A stretch of DNA of 64,000 nucleotides from Azotosporobacter soli (GTDB taxonomy: Bacteria; Bacillota; Negativicutes; SG130), in assembly GCF_030542965.1 (NCBI RefSeq), contig NZ_JAUAOA010000010.1, forward strand, positions 37,428 through 101,427, read 5' to 3'. The notes under the pieces are model-generated. The model was not told the origin of the DNA. It searched no databases and saw only the letters and a list, made by a program, of their open reading frames with translations. Below are positions 35,335 through 45,388 of the stretch, in pieces (position 1 is the first letter of the stretch; each line of letters opens with the position of its first letter). The position numbers were made by a program, and so were the translations under genes.

Positions 35335-36730
35335 TGCCAAAAGAGTATAACAAGTCAGGCGTCAAAACCAGTTCTTCCAACCAAGTTTCGCCTTCGTTGT
35401 AACGCTTCGCTCGACGTTTATTTTCCAACCAGCGAAGTGCTACTAACTGACAAAACGCCTCTATGCTTTTACGTCGTTGCGGTCCTGAAGCATCTTCGTC
35501 CCAAAGAAGATGTATCTGCTTCAGAAAATCGAGCGGCGTTTTTTGCATGTCGTTACGCGCCAACAAGGCAATATACGCTTCCATTTCTTGCAGAACATAG
35601 ACAATCACATAATGCCGCAATTCATTTTCCTGTACGCCTGTACGCATTTGCGCGCGTAAACATTTGCGCGCAAACTCGAGCACCGGCAACCAAAGTTGCA
35701 TCGCCCGCGCAGGGCCATGACGCATTGCGCCAAACACCGCCAGTCTTTTCACTTCACGCACCAAACTGCGCCAAAGCAGAGCATCACTCTGAGTAGCAAC
35801 GCTTTTCGTCAGCGCCGCTATAATAAGCTGATCAATCTGCGAATGCGGATTAAAACAGGCCGTAGCGGCCGCCGCTATGGCATCTTGCAACCACTCCTTG
35901 CTTTTAGCATCGATTATCATTTTCTCACTTTGCCAAAGTTCCTCCATCACTAGACAAAGCAATCGAGCTGCATCCAACTGATTTTGTCTGGCTGCTCTAT
36001 GCAACCAAAACAAGATGACCAACATCCAACTTTCGCGAATGCCCTTTTCGTTCTGCGTCAACTGAATCATCCGTTCCTGAATATCGCGGACAAGCGCTTG
36101 AAATAAATCCATATTCTTGCGTCGCAAACACATCGTACCCATGACGCGGATAGCCCTCAACAACGCCGCGATTCCCTCTTCCGCATACTGAGAAGTCAAT
36201 CGATCCATTACTCGCTGCAATTCTACAACCACTTTGTCAGCAAGAAACGGTTGTCGGTAGCGCAATGCCAATACGCCAATTAAACCCAGCTGATCCGCCC
36301 CTTGGCCCAGCTCTTCCAACGGAGCCCGCCGAATGAGCGGCGTAAAAGCCTCGACAGCAATCACGCCAATCGCTTGCATATCTTCACGTTGCAAAACACG
36401 AACAACAATGCCCGCTAAACGCGAAAACTCATATAACGAATAAACGCCTTCGCCATATGCCTGCTTTAAAAGTTCCAACAATCGGTAGGCTCCCGCTTCG
36501 TCTCCCGCTTCGATACTTGCCAGCAGCCATTTATGCAATTTTTTTAACAAACGACGCGCTTCCAGCTGATCCGCTGTTTTTTTTTCGCCCCAGTCGTCAA
36601 TCCGACATCTCAAGCGACGATAACGCCGTTGCCACGCATTGGCCTTCCAACGCCAAAGGGCTAGAACTAAGAGTCCCAGCCCTCCCCCAATACTCCACCA
36701 TTCATTGGCTTCCAATTTTATAGCCTCCAT
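35288..36730 (-). CDS. membrane-anchored helical protein, unknown function
   Basis: About 480 residues from the ATG at 36730, two bases after the pyk stop. One membrane helix near residues 13-26 (IGGGLGLLVLALW) is followed by a basic juxtamembrane stretch (RWKANAWQRRYRRLRCRID) and a long, all-helical cytoplasmic region with TPR-like spacing (KLHKWLLASIEAGDEAGAYRLLELLKQ). No catalytic motif was seen. A TTG eight codons in has a better Shine-Dalgarno (GGAGG), so the true start may differ slightly. It probably shares the pyk transcript. Confidence 0.65.
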   Translation of the reverse strand: MEAIKLEANEWWSIGGGLGLLVLALWRWKANAWQRRYRRLRCRIDDWGEKKTADQLEARRLLKKLHKWLLASIEAGDEAGAYRLLELLKQAYGEGVYSLYEFSRLAGIVVRVLQREDMQAIGVIAVEAFTPLIRRAPLEELGQGADQLGLIGVLALRYRQPFLADKVVVELQRVMDRLTSQYAEEGIAALLRAIRVMGTMCLRRKNMDLFQALVRDIQERMIQLTQNEKGIRESWMLVILFWLHRAARQNQLDAARLLCLVMEELWQSEKMIIDAKSKEWLQDAIAAAATACFNPHSQIDQLIIAALTKSVATQSDALLWRSLVREVKRLAVFGAMRHGPARAMQLWLPVLEFARKCLRAQMRTGVQENELRHYVIVYVLQEMEAYIALLARNDMQKTPLDFLKQIHLLWDEDASGPQRRKSIEAFCQLVALRWLENKRRAKRYNEGETWLEELVLTPDLLYSFGIKASYREKSSPAIRS

Positions 36731-36731
36731 T

Positions 36732-38489
36732 TTACCGGGCGTTAATTTCTCCGTGGTAAATAATGCCTCGCGCAGCATCAACGGTGACCAGCATACCGTC
36801 TGTTAAGCGCTCCGTTACGCCGTCGACACCGACGATGACCGGAAACCCAAGACTGATTCCGACTACCGCAGCATGCGATGTCAAACCGCCTTCGGCTGCA
36901 ATAATCGCTGCTGCTTTCGCTGCATATGGAGCCGAATCTTCATCTACACTGTCAATAGCCAGTACATCACCGGGCTTGAATTTTTTCTCTAAATCCTTGA
37001 ATGAATGAACCACGCAGACCTTGCCCGTTACGGCTTTTTGCCCAATCCCCATGCCGCGCAAGAGAATGTTTCCAACGATATGTACCCGAATCATATTCGT
37101 TGTCCCTGACATTCCCACCGGAACTCCTGCGGTAATGACGACCAAGTCGCCTTCTTTGACCAAGCCGGCTTGCAGTGACCGAGTCACGGCAAAGCCAACC
37201 ATTTCATCCGAATTTTTAGAACTGACGCCTAAAACCGGCTGCACGCCCCAAAACAACATCATCCGGCGCAGAGCTCTTTCATTCGGCGTGACTGCAACGA
37301 TATGCGCTTGCGGACGATACTTTGATATCATGCGCGCCGTATAACCATGTTCGGTTGCAGTAATGACTGCCGCAGCATTCAGTTCATGTGCAATTTGCAC
37401 CGTAGCATGGCTGATTGCTTCTGTCGTCGTTCGTTGTACGCCTACACCGCGCGACATCAGCATGTCCTTATACAGCAGCGCTTCTTCTGTGCGGGCTGCT
37501 ATTACAGCCATCATCTTCACGGCTTCGACCGGATATTGCCCTGATGCAGTTTCACCGCTTAGCATTATGCAATCCGTTCCATCCATGATTGCGTTTGCAA
37601 CATCACTCGCTTCCGCACGCGTTGGTCGTGGATTCTGCATCATCGACTCCAGCATTTGCGTCGCCGTAATAACCGGTTTGCCCGCTTTATTGCATCTCTC
37701 AATCAATTTCTTTTGTACAAGTGGAACTTCCTCTGTTGGAATCTCGACTCCCAAGTCGCCACGCGCAACCATTACGCCGTCGGCCACTTTAAGAATTTCC
37801 TCTATATTCTTTACACCTTCGGCATTTTCAATTTTAGCAATAATCATCATTTCCGCATTCGCATCTTCCAACACCTTGCGAATGGAAAGAATATCAGCCG
37901 CCCGTTGAACAAAAGATGCTGCAATGAAATCCATATCCTGACTTACGCCAAATAAAATATCCGCCTTATCCTGTTCTGACAAGAACGGCATCTGCAAACT
38001 GGCCCCGGGTGCAGCGACTCTCTTTCGATCGCTGATTTCACCGCTATTTTCAACTCTTGTAAAAATTTCGTCCCCTTGAATGTTTTCAATATAAAGCGAC
38101 ACCAAGCCGTCCGCCAGTAATAACCGTTGTCCGACCGCAACTTCCTTCGGAAGGCCAGCGTAGTTAACCGATGCCAAAGAAGCCGTCCCCATGACTTCTT
38201 TGCTTGTAATGACAAACTGATTCCCCTGTTCCAATATAACCTTACCATCCACAAATTTACCCAGACGCATTTCCGGTCCTTTAGTATCAAGGAGTAGTGC
38301 CACCGGTTTTCCGACGCGCTGACTAACCTCGCGGACAAGGGCTATATTTTTTGTGTGAGTCTCATGGGAGCCATGGGAAAAATTCAACCGACAAACGTTC
38401 ATTCCTGCTTCCAGCATAGCATCCAGCACACCCGGCTTTTCCGTACTTGGCCCTACTGTGCATATGATTTTCGTTTTTTTGTTTCCCAT
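36732..38489 (-). CDS. pyk: pyruvate kinase with C-terminal PEP-utilizer domain
   Basis: Makes pyruvate and ATP from PEP and ADP, ending glycolysis. Residues 1-470 are a standard kinase: TKIICTVGPSTEKPGV, NVCRLNFSHGSHETH, MIIAKIENAEGVKNIEEIL, MVARGDLGVEIP. The extra 110 residues form a PEP-utilizing mobile domain with GGLTSHAAVVGISLGFP, the swivelling phosphohistidine fold; here TSHAA contains the His position. This extension is typical of Bacillus and other Firmicute enzymes (about 585 residues), and its role is structural or regulatory rather than catalytic. Confidence 0.97.
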   Translation of the reverse strand: MGNKKTKIICTVGPSTEKPGVLDAMLEAGMNVCRLNFSHGSHETHTKNIALVREVSQRVGKPVALLLDTKGPEMRLGKFVDGKVILEQGNQFVITSKEVMGTASLASVNYAGLPKEVAVGQRLLLADGLVSLYIENIQGDEIFTRVENSGEISDRKRVAAPGASLQMPFLSEQDKADILFGVSQDMDFIAASFVQRAADILSIRKVLEDANAEMMIIAKIENAEGVKNIEEILKVADGVMVARGDLGVEIPTEEVPLVQKKLIERCNKAGKPVITATQMLESMMQNPRPTRAEASDVANAIMDGTDCIMLSGETASGQYPVEAVKMMAVIAARTEEALLYKDMLMSRGVGVQRTTTEAISHATVQIAHELNAAAVITATEHGYTARMISKYRPQAHIVAVTPNERALRRMMLFWGVQPVLGVSSKNSDEMVGFAVTRSLQAGLVKEGDLVVITAGVPVGMSGTTNMIRVHIVGNILLRGMGIGQKAVTGKVCVVHSFKDLEKKFKPGDVLAIDSVDEDSAPYAAKAAAIIAAEGGLTSHAAVVGISLGFPVIVGVDGVTERLTDGMLVTVDAARGIIYHGEINAR

Positions 38490-38533
38490 TTGTTTTCCCC
38501 CTCAATAATGATATCGGGTTCTTAACGTACAGG

Positions 38534-38734
38534 TTATCTTATGGCATGCTGGCATATGATGGCATGTGCCTCATCCGCTTCCGATTCCAAAACCAGAATC
38601 TCATAAATTCCGTCACCGGTAGCCGCCGAAACACTTGCCGGCCTCATATTTGCCAGAATTCCCTCCTCGCACAAAACATTTTTGATTCGCTCGCCCTGTG
38701 CTCTATTTGTTGCAATATATATAACTGTCCACAT
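38534..38734 (-). CDS. small DUF2007-like protein
   Basis: A 66-residue soluble protein (MWTVIYIATNRAQGERIKNVLCEEGILANMRP) with a ferredoxin-like alternation of strands and helices, resembling DUF2007/PII-like small proteins that often sit near pyk or pfkA in Negativicutes. It has a GGAGGC ribosome binding site. It lies 44 bases before pyk in the same direction and is probably in the same transcript. Some databases label relatives as glutamate decarboxylase; the sequence gives no support for that. Confidence 0.65.
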   Translation of the reverse strand: MWTVIYIATNRAQGERIKNVLCEEGILANMRPASVSAATGDGIYEILVLESEADEAHAIICQHAIR

Positions 38735-38895
38735 ATAAGCCTCCCGATGTCACACATTATATTTATCCATACTTCCCTAGTTCGCACATTCTTTATTTAG
38801 TGCATTTTCTCCACCTAGCAACGTATTCCTGCTACAAAACTTCAGTTTCCAAAAAATCAGCGGCATTTTCGTTCCAGGCCCCATTAATCCATATG

Positions 38896-41800
38896 TTAGC
38901 TTAAAGTAAGAGCGCCTGCGCCAAGCAACTCTTCTACTTCGCGGATCGCAACTTCGGTCGGCTTCAGCCAAAAGCGACTGTCCGCCTTAATGATTTTCCG
39001 ACTTCCCAGCAAATGCAAATAAACTACCGTTTCGCCGACATGGCTTTGTAAAATATTCTTTAATCGGTTCATTGTTTCCGGCGCCTCATGCTCCGCTTTA
39101 ATCTTAATTCTAATCTCACTTCCTGAATCGGTCAGTTCACGAATTTCGTCCGCTAAGACTTTACATCCTTCATCGTTGGCATTCACTTTTCCCTTAACCT
39201 GAATCACTGCATCAGGCGTCAAAAAATGATTGCAGCGTTCAAATATTCGTGGAAAAACAACCACTTCAATCGGTCCAGTAAAATCTTCCAATGTAAGAAA
39301 ACACATCATGCTGCCATTTTTCGTAGATATCCGTTTGGCCGTCACAATAATGCCCGCTAACTTGACTTCACGGCCGTCCCAATCCTCTTCGCTGACCAGT
39401 TCGCCAATCGATTTGCACGCCGATAATTGCTCGCGATAAGCATCCAGTGGGTGTCCCGTCACATAAAATCCTGTCATTTCTTTTTCCCAGACCAAAAGTT
39501 GCTGTTGCGGACTTTCTTCCATATCCGGCAGATCCACCTCTGATATCTCTTTTAATGTTTCTTCGCCGAACAAACCAATTTGTCCGCTCTGTCGTTCACG
39601 ATGCTGCCCCGCCGCAACATCGACAGCCCGTTCCATAATCGCCAGCAGTTGTGAACGTTTCGCACCAATCGAATCAAATGCGCCGCATTTAATTAAACTT
39701 TCCATGACTCGTTTATTGACTTGGCGCATATCGACTCGACTGCAAAAATCGACCAGCGAAGTGAATTTCCCATCTGCAAGGCGCGCCGTTACCAAGGTCT
39801 CGATTGCGCCATCACCGACGTTTTTTACGGCAGCCAACCCAAAACGGATCACGTCGTTATCAACGGTAAAGCTGCGTCGACTTGCATTGACGTCCGGCGG
39901 TAGAACAGCAATCCCCATCCGACGGCATTCATTAATATACCAGCCAACTTTATCATTGTCGCCCATGACGCTCGACATCAATGCCGCCATGAACTCCTGC
40001 GGATAATGCGCTTTTAAATATGCCGTCTGATACGCAACTAACGCATACGCCGCACTATGCGATTTATTAAAACCATAATCTGCAAAATGCGCCATCAGGT
40101 CAAAGATTTCTTTCGCCGTATCACCGCCGATTCCTTTCGCCGCAGCGCCGTTGATGAAGGTCGCGCGCTGCGCGTCCAGAACATCGTGTTTCTTCTTGCC
40201 CATAGCACGTCGCAGAAGATCAGCCTGGCCAAGCGAAAAGCCGGCCATGACGGATGCAATCTGCATAACCTGTTCCTGATACAAAATAACGCCGAACGTA
40301 TCCTTCAAAATCGGTTCCAAGACTGGATGAATATACGTCACAGTCTTACGGCCATGTCGGCCATTAATAAAATCAGAAACCATGCCGCTGCCAAGTGGTC
40401 CGGGGCGATACAAAGCCACCAGCGGAATCAGGTCGGCAAACCGCTCCGGCTGAAGTTCCTTGACAAGATTCGTCATACCCGACGACTCCAACTGAAAGAC
40501 ACCAGCGGTTTCCCCTTTAGTCAACATTGCGCAGGCCCTTTCATCTTCCATCGGAATCGTATCTAAATCGATTTCGATGCCGCGGTTTTGGCGCACTAAT
40601 TCGATGGCGTCACCAATAACTGTCAACGTTCGCAACCCCAGAAGATCCATCTTCAACAGACCAATCTCTTCGACCCGATCCTTATCATATTGTGTAGTTT
40701 GAAAGCCTTCCGCCGAATTCTGTAGCGGTACATAATGCGTCAGCGGATCCTTCGAAATCACTACACCAGCGGCATGCGTCGAAGCATGGCGCGGTAGCCC
40801 CTCCATCGCCATTGCGAAATCAATTAAACGTTTGACAGTTTCTTCATTTTGATAAGCCTGACGCAATTCATTATTGTTTTCCAACGCTTTTTTCAGCGTT
40901 ATCCCCAGTTCATTGGGAATCATTTTTGCAATCCGATCCACTTCGCCATAGGATAGATTAAGCGCTCGGCCCACGTCTCGAATCGCCGCCTTCGCAGCCA
41001 TCGTACCAAAGGTGATGATTTGCGCAACGCGATCTTCACCATAGCGTTCGACTACATACTCAATGACCTTTGCACGTCGTTCATAGCAAAAGTCAATATC
41101 AATATCCGGCATCGTTACCCGTTCCGGATTCAAAAACCTTTCAAACAGCAATCCATATTTCAACGGATCAATGTCCGTGATACGAAGCAAATATGCCACT
41201 ATACTGCCAGCAGCCGACCCTCTGCCCGGCCCGACCGGTATTTTCTGCTGGCGGGCAAAATTGATAAAATCCCAGACAATAAGAAAATATCCGGAATAGC
41301 CCATTCGATAAATAACATCCAATTCAAAGCGAAGCCGTTCCCTGATTTCTTGACTGTCTGTCGCAAAACGCTTTTCAATCGCTTCTGTACACAGATGCGC
41401 CAGATATTCATCCGCAGTGAAAGACTCCGGCACAGGAAACTCCGGTAAATACAAATGCCCAAATTCAATTTCAACCTGGCAGCGCTCAGCAATTCGCAAT
41501 GTGTTATCCAGCGCTTCAGGAACATTTTGAAAAAGTTGTTGCATTTCAGCCCGGCTTTTCAGATAAAATTCGCTGCTGGAGAATCGCATTCGGGCCGGAT
41601 CGTCAACCGTCTTGCCCATTTGAATGCATAACAAAACATCATGGCTCTCACTGTCGCTTTTTTTTACATAATGAAGATCATTTGTCGCAACAAGGCCAAT
41701 ATTCAACTTCTTACTCATTTCGATTAAGATCCGGTTCACTTGACGCTGTTCTGGTATCCCATGATCTTGTAGTTCTAAATAAAAGTTATCTTGGCCAAAA

Positions 41801-42327
41801 ATATCTCTATATTCCGATGCGAGTTTTTCCGCACCCGAAATATCACCTTTCAATATCAAGGCCGGAACTTCTCCAGCAATGCAGGCACTAAGACAGATCA
41901 ATCCGCGGCTGTACTCGCGCAATAAATCGCGGTCAACGCGTGGTTTATAATAAAAGCCCTCTTTATTCGCGCGTGAAATCAATTCCAGTAAATTACGATA
42001 ACCCGTTTGATTCTCCGCCAACAGTACTAAATGGTAGTAAGCATCGCCTTCCACCATGCTTCGTTCCGTGCGCGAGCGCGGCGCAACATAAACTTCACAG
42101 CCAATGATCGGTTTGATGCCATGTTTGCGCGCCTGTTTATAAAAATCAATCACGCCATACATAGAGCCATGATCGGTGATCGCCAATGCCGGCATGGCAA
42201 GTTCCTTGGCTCGTGCCAATAAATCACTGATCCGACTCGCTCCGTCTAAAAGACTATATTCTGTATGCACGTGCAAATGCACAAATTGTTCTTGCTGCTG
42301 ACAATTCGACATGAATTTATGTTTCAC
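38896..42327 (-). CDS. dnaE: DNA polymerase III alpha subunit (DnaE)
   Basis: An 1143-residue replicative polymerase without a proofreading exonuclease insert. The PHP domain is at the N-terminus (FVHLHVHTEYSLLDGASRI, ITDHGSMYG). The catalytic aspartates are in MPDIDIDFCYERR and in the upstream GPGRGSAAGSIVAYLL palm. The helix-hairpin-helix and OB-fold (VKLAGIIVTAKRIST, EVVVFPRIFE) follow. The start shown is a GTG at 42327; an ATG five codons in (MSNCQQQ) is an alternative. It is the first gene of its unit, divergent from the substrate-binding-like gene. Confidence 0.97.
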   Translation of the reverse strand: MKHKFMSNCQQQEQFVHLHVHTEYSLLDGASRISDLLARAKELAMPALAITDHGSMYGVIDFYKQARKHGIKPIIGCEVYVAPRSRTERSMVEGDAYYHLVLLAENQTGYRNLLELISRANKEGFYYKPRVDRDLLREYSRGLICLSACIAGEVPALILKGDISGAEKLASEYRDIFGQDNFYLELQDHGIPEQRQVNRILIEMSKKLNIGLVATNDLHYVKKSDSESHDVLLCIQMGKTVDDPARMRFSSSEFYLKSRAEMQQLFQNVPEALDNTLRIAERCQVEIEFGHLYLPEFPVPESFTADEYLAHLCTEAIEKRFATDSQEIRERLRFELDVIYRMGYSGYFLIVWDFINFARQQKIPVGPGRGSAAGSIVAYLLRITDIDPLKYGLLFERFLNPERVTMPDIDIDFCYERRAKVIEYVVERYGEDRVAQIITFGTMAAKAAIRDVGRALNLSYGEVDRIAKMIPNELGITLKKALENNNELRQAYQNEETVKRLIDFAMAMEGLPRHASTHAAGVVISKDPLTHYVPLQNSAEGFQTTQYDKDRVEEIGLLKMDLLGLRTLTVIGDAIELVRQNRGIEIDLDTIPMEDERACAMLTKGETAGVFQLESSGMTNLVKELQPERFADLIPLVALYRPGPLGSGMVSDFINGRHGRKTVTYIHPVLEPILKDTFGVILYQEQVMQIASVMAGFSLGQADLLRRAMGKKKHDVLDAQRATFINGAAAKGIGGDTAKEIFDLMAHFADYGFNKSHSAAYALVAYQTAYLKAHYPQEFMAALMSSVMGDNDKVGWYINECRRMGIAVLPPDVNASRRSFTVDNDVIRFGLAAVKNVGDGAIETLVTARLADGKFTSLVDFCSRVDMRQVNKRVMESLIKCGAFDSIGAKRSQLLAIMERAVDVAAGQHRERQSGQIGLFGEETLKEISEVDLPDMEESPQQQLLVWEKEMTGFYVTGHPLDAYREQLSACKSIGELVSEEDWDGREVKLAGIIVTAKRISTKNGSMMCFLTLEDFTGPIEVVVFPRIFERCNHFLTPDAVIQVKGKVNANDEGCKVLADEIRELTDSGSEIRIKIKAEHEAPETMNRLKNILQSHVGETVVYLHLLGSRKIIKADSRFWLKPTEVAIREVEELLGAGALTLS

Positions 42328-42532
42328 TCGCCTTTCACTTTAACCATACTACATTTAAATAAACCATATTCTCTTAGTATACTACAGCGTCACTCTCTCC
42401 GCTTCAAGTTTTTCTTTCCTCCCCTCGCATTATTCGCTAAAACCTTGTATAATTTAACAACGTAAAACAACTTGCAAAGCAGGATTTCCCGCAGCGGATA
42501 TCCGAACATCTGTTGTAGTAAAAGGAGTGTTT

Positions 42533-43402
42533 ATGTTGCATCGAATCGGCATTTTACAGTTGACTCAATACTTGGACGAAGCTGTACAAGGCTTTAAAAC
42601 CGGTCTCTCCGAAAAAAATATTGCCGCCGAATTTCTCTATTACAATGCGGACGGCAACGAACAGGAACTGCCCGCCCTTGCGCGAAAACTCAAAGAGGCA
42701 GCAGTAGAAATGATTTTTGCTTGCAGTACGCCTGCCGCATTAGCCGCCATTCAACACGCGCCTCAAACACCAGTCATCTTCACACCTGTATTTGATCCTG
42801 TAGGTACAGGCCTCGTAAACAGCCTGACACAGCCTGGCGGATGGGCGACTGGTGCAGCCGGTCGCGTAGCAGCTGCCGAAAAGATAAACTTTATTCGCCG
42901 CCTGTTGCCTGACGCCCGTTCCATCGGCTGTTTATATCATCTGCATGACGCCAATGCAGTTCTTGAAGTTGCTGGTTTTCGCGCTTTAGAGCTCCCGTTC
43001 TCCTGGCAGGAGATTCCGTTTGAAAATCCAGCCGCCCTCTCCTTACTGCCAGATTTGCTGCCCGAAAACATTGATGCGCTTTTTCTGCCGATCGGGCGGG
43101 CCGCTGAAGATAATTTTGCCAGCATCGTATATTACACCGATAGCGTCAATTTGCCGGTCATTGCTTCGCACCCCCCTAATGTTGCAGCCGGTGCGCTCGC
43201 TGCTTTAACCGCAAATCATTTTCGCCTCGGTATTACCTGCGCAGAAAAAGCCGCCGCAATATTGGGCGGCACACCCATCGGCTCAATTTCGATTTCACAA
43301 GCCGAAAACCCAGACATTATTCTCAACCGCTTCAGTGCGACAAACTTAGGCATTGAACTTCCCGCCGACTTAATAAAACAAGCAAAAGAAATTATAGACT
43401 AG
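42533..43402 (+). CDS. ABC_sub_bind-type substrate-binding-like protein without signal peptide
   Basis: A 289-residue protein of the fold found in tryptophan/tyrosine-type ABC substrate-binding lipoproteins: HRIGILQLTQYLDEAVQGF, FACSTPAALAAIQHAPQTPVIFTPVFDPVGTGLV, DALFLPIGRAAEDNF. The ATG at 42533 follows AAAGGAG by six bases and the protein begins directly with the first domain strand, so it lacks any export signal and should stay in the cytoplasm. No permease or ATPase is adjacent. It leads a tight plus-strand unit with the U32 protein and an aminotransferase. It may act as a ligand sensor rather than a transporter part. Confidence 0.8.
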   Translation: MLHRIGILQLTQYLDEAVQGFKTGLSEKNIAAEFLYYNADGNEQELPALARKLKEAAVEMIFACSTPAALAAIQHAPQTPVIFTPVFDPVGTGLVNSLTQPGGWATGAAGRVAAAEKINFIRRLLPDARSIGCLYHLHDANAVLEVAGFRALELPFSWQEIPFENPAALSLLPDLLPENIDALFLPIGRAAEDNFASIVYYTDSVNLPVIASHPPNVAAGALAALTANHFRLGITCAEKAAAILGGTPIGSISISQAENPDIILNRFSATNLGIELPADLIKQAKEIID

Positions 43403-43419
43403 TTGGAGATGATGATATC

Positions 43420-45366
43420 ATGATTTTAAACCGTCAATCCGTTGAACTTTTAGCACCAGTCGGCAGTCAAGAAGTCCTTGTCGCAGCAGTCGAAGCTGGC
43501 GCCGATGCTGTATATCTTGGCGGGAAACGCTTCAATATGCGCCTTCACCGCTCCGATGCCAATTTTGACGACGCCGGTCTGGCAAAAGCCATCGCCTATG
43601 CGCATGCACACAATGTTCGTCTCTATATTACGGTAAACAATCTGATTAGCGAAAGCGAACTACCGTTATTAAAAGAATATTTGCAACTACTGAACGAATT
43701 GCAACCGGATGCCTTGATCGTACAAGATCTCTCCGTTCTTGCTTTAGCCAAAGAAATTGGTCTTACGGTTCCCCTTCACGCTTCGGTCATGATGAATACA
43801 CACAACGAACACGCCGTTCGTACCCTTCAGGAACAAGGTATCACACGCGTCGTCACGAATCGTGAAATGTCTTTGGCGCAATTGGCGCTTTTAAAGGAAC
43901 GTACCGGCATTGAAATCGAGTATTTTATCCATGGAGACATGTGCATTGCTCATAGCGGCCAATGTCTCCATTCCGGAATTATTTTTGGACAAAGTTCCAA
44001 TCGGGGACGTTGTCTGAAAACCTGCCGCTGGCCCTATGAACTTGTCGACGCTAAAACGGGGACTGTATTAGGAAAGGAAGATCCCGGTCCATATAAACTG
44101 GCTCTGAAAGATATGTGCATGTACCGCCACCTGCCTGAACTGATCCAATCCGGCGTATGTTCCTTTAAGATTGAAGGTCGAATGCGCACCGCTGATTTTG
44201 TTAAACGCATCGTTTCCGTATATCGCCGGGCAGTCGATCGTTACCTTGCAGATCCAACCGGTTATTATTACGATCCTGCTGACTGGAAGGATTTATTTGA
44301 AAACCGTAACCGCGATTTTTCGACTTGTTATGCCATCTCCGCCCCTGGAGCTGAAGCAATCGGCTATAACGGTCAACGCGAACCACGCTTCTTCAGTCAA
44401 GCCGTTCGCGAGCCTGGCCTTCCTACAACGCTGCATACTTTACCGAGCACCTCAACCAACAAAAACAGGGCAAATTTAGCAGTGCGCGTCAGTGATTTAG
44501 CATCTTTGACCGCAGCCTGCCAAAATGGAGCCAACGTCGTTTATATCGGGGGCGACAGCTTCAAACCGCACACCCCTTGGTCGCTCAAAGAGATAGCAGC
44601 AGCTATTGAAACTGCATCGCAACATAACGCGCAGGTCGTTGTCATGACGCCGCGAATCACAATGGAACGCGAATGCAGCGAACTGGAACCCTTTCTGACA
44701 CAATTAACAACCTTGCGTCCTGCCGGGGTAATGGTAAGCAACTTAGGTGCGCTTCGTTTGGCTAAGCAATTTACTGACTTACCGATCTACACCGACTATT
44801 CCTTTAACGTCTTTAACTCGGCAACAATTGGTTTGCTATCCAGTCTCAGCGTCGCCCAGTCGACACTTTCCTTGGAAGCCACGCAAGAGCAGATTTTCGC
44901 CTTAGCAAAAAACAGCACTCTTCCTCTCGAATTGATTGTCCACGGCCCACTCGAAACGATGGTTATGGATCACTGCGTTCCTAGCGCCGTTCTCGGTCTT
45001 TCAGCCACGGCAGGAAATGATGCCATTTTGAATACGACTTCCTTTGCACTGCTTGATACAGCTGGACAAAAACATCCGTTAGTCATTGATCAGTATGGCC
45101 GTAACCACATCTTACTCGCTAAGGATCTTTGTCTGTTCCCATTGCTGTCCAATTTCACCGCACTAAGCAGCTTGCGCCTTGAGTGCCAGCATTATACTGT
45201 CGATACCGTCGCCGCTGTCACCGCACTGTACCGCCAGGAATTAGACGGCATCGCCGCCCCTGCCGCGACGACCGCTGAAGATTCTGCGCAGCGTTTAGAA
45301 CAACTGCGAGCCGTCAGCCCATCAGAGCTTGGCATCGGCGTTATGCGCTACCGTACTTCCCGCTAA
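43420..45366 (+). CDS. U32 family protein with two tandem U32 barrels
   Basis: A 648-residue member of the U32 'collagenase-like' family, several of whose members (RlhA, TrhP) hydroxylate RNA and bind an iron-sulfur cluster. The first half (VELLAPVGSQEVLVAAVEAGADAVYLGG) carries the signature EYFIHGDMCIAHSGQC, followed by GRCLKTCRWP, giving four cysteines for a cluster. The second half, from about residue 350, repeats the fold (AACQNGANVVYIGGDSF, DYSFNVFNSATIGLL) but reads VHGPLETMVMDHCV where the Cys motif would be. Starts 17 bases after the substrate-binding-like gene. RNA modification is the likely role; the substrate is unknown. Confidence 0.88.
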   Translation: MILNRQSVELLAPVGSQEVLVAAVEAGADAVYLGGKRFNMRLHRSDANFDDAGLAKAIAYAHAHNVRLYITVNNLISESELPLLKEYLQLLNELQPDALIVQDLSVLALAKEIGLTVPLHASVMMNTHNEHAVRTLQEQGITRVVTNREMSLAQLALLKERTGIEIEYFIHGDMCIAHSGQCLHSGIIFGQSSNRGRCLKTCRWPYELVDAKTGTVLGKEDPGPYKLALKDMCMYRHLPELIQSGVCSFKIEGRMRTADFVKRIVSVYRRAVDRYLADPTGYYYDPADWKDLFENRNRDFSTCYAISAPGAEAIGYNGQREPRFFSQAVREPGLPTTLHTLPSTSTNKNRANLAVRVSDLASLTAACQNGANVVYIGGDSFKPHTPWSLKEIAAAIETASQHNAQVVVMTPRITMERECSELEPFLTQLTTLRPAGVMVSNLGALRLAKQFTDLPIYTDYSFNVFNSATIGLLSSLSVAQSTLSLEATQEQIFALAKNSTLPLELIVHGPLETMVMDHCVPSAVLGLSATAGNDAILNTTSFALLDTAGQKHPLVIDQYGRNHILLAKDLCLFPLLSNFTALSSLRLECQHYTVDTVAAVTALYRQELDGIAAPAATTAEDSAQRLEQLRAVSPSELGIGVMRYRTSR

Positions 45367-45388
45367 TCATAAGAAAGGTGATGAGATC

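Noticed and set aside
38534..38734. Glutamate decarboxylase fragment
   Set aside because: Relatives sometimes carry this label, but 66 residues without a PLP motif cannot support it.
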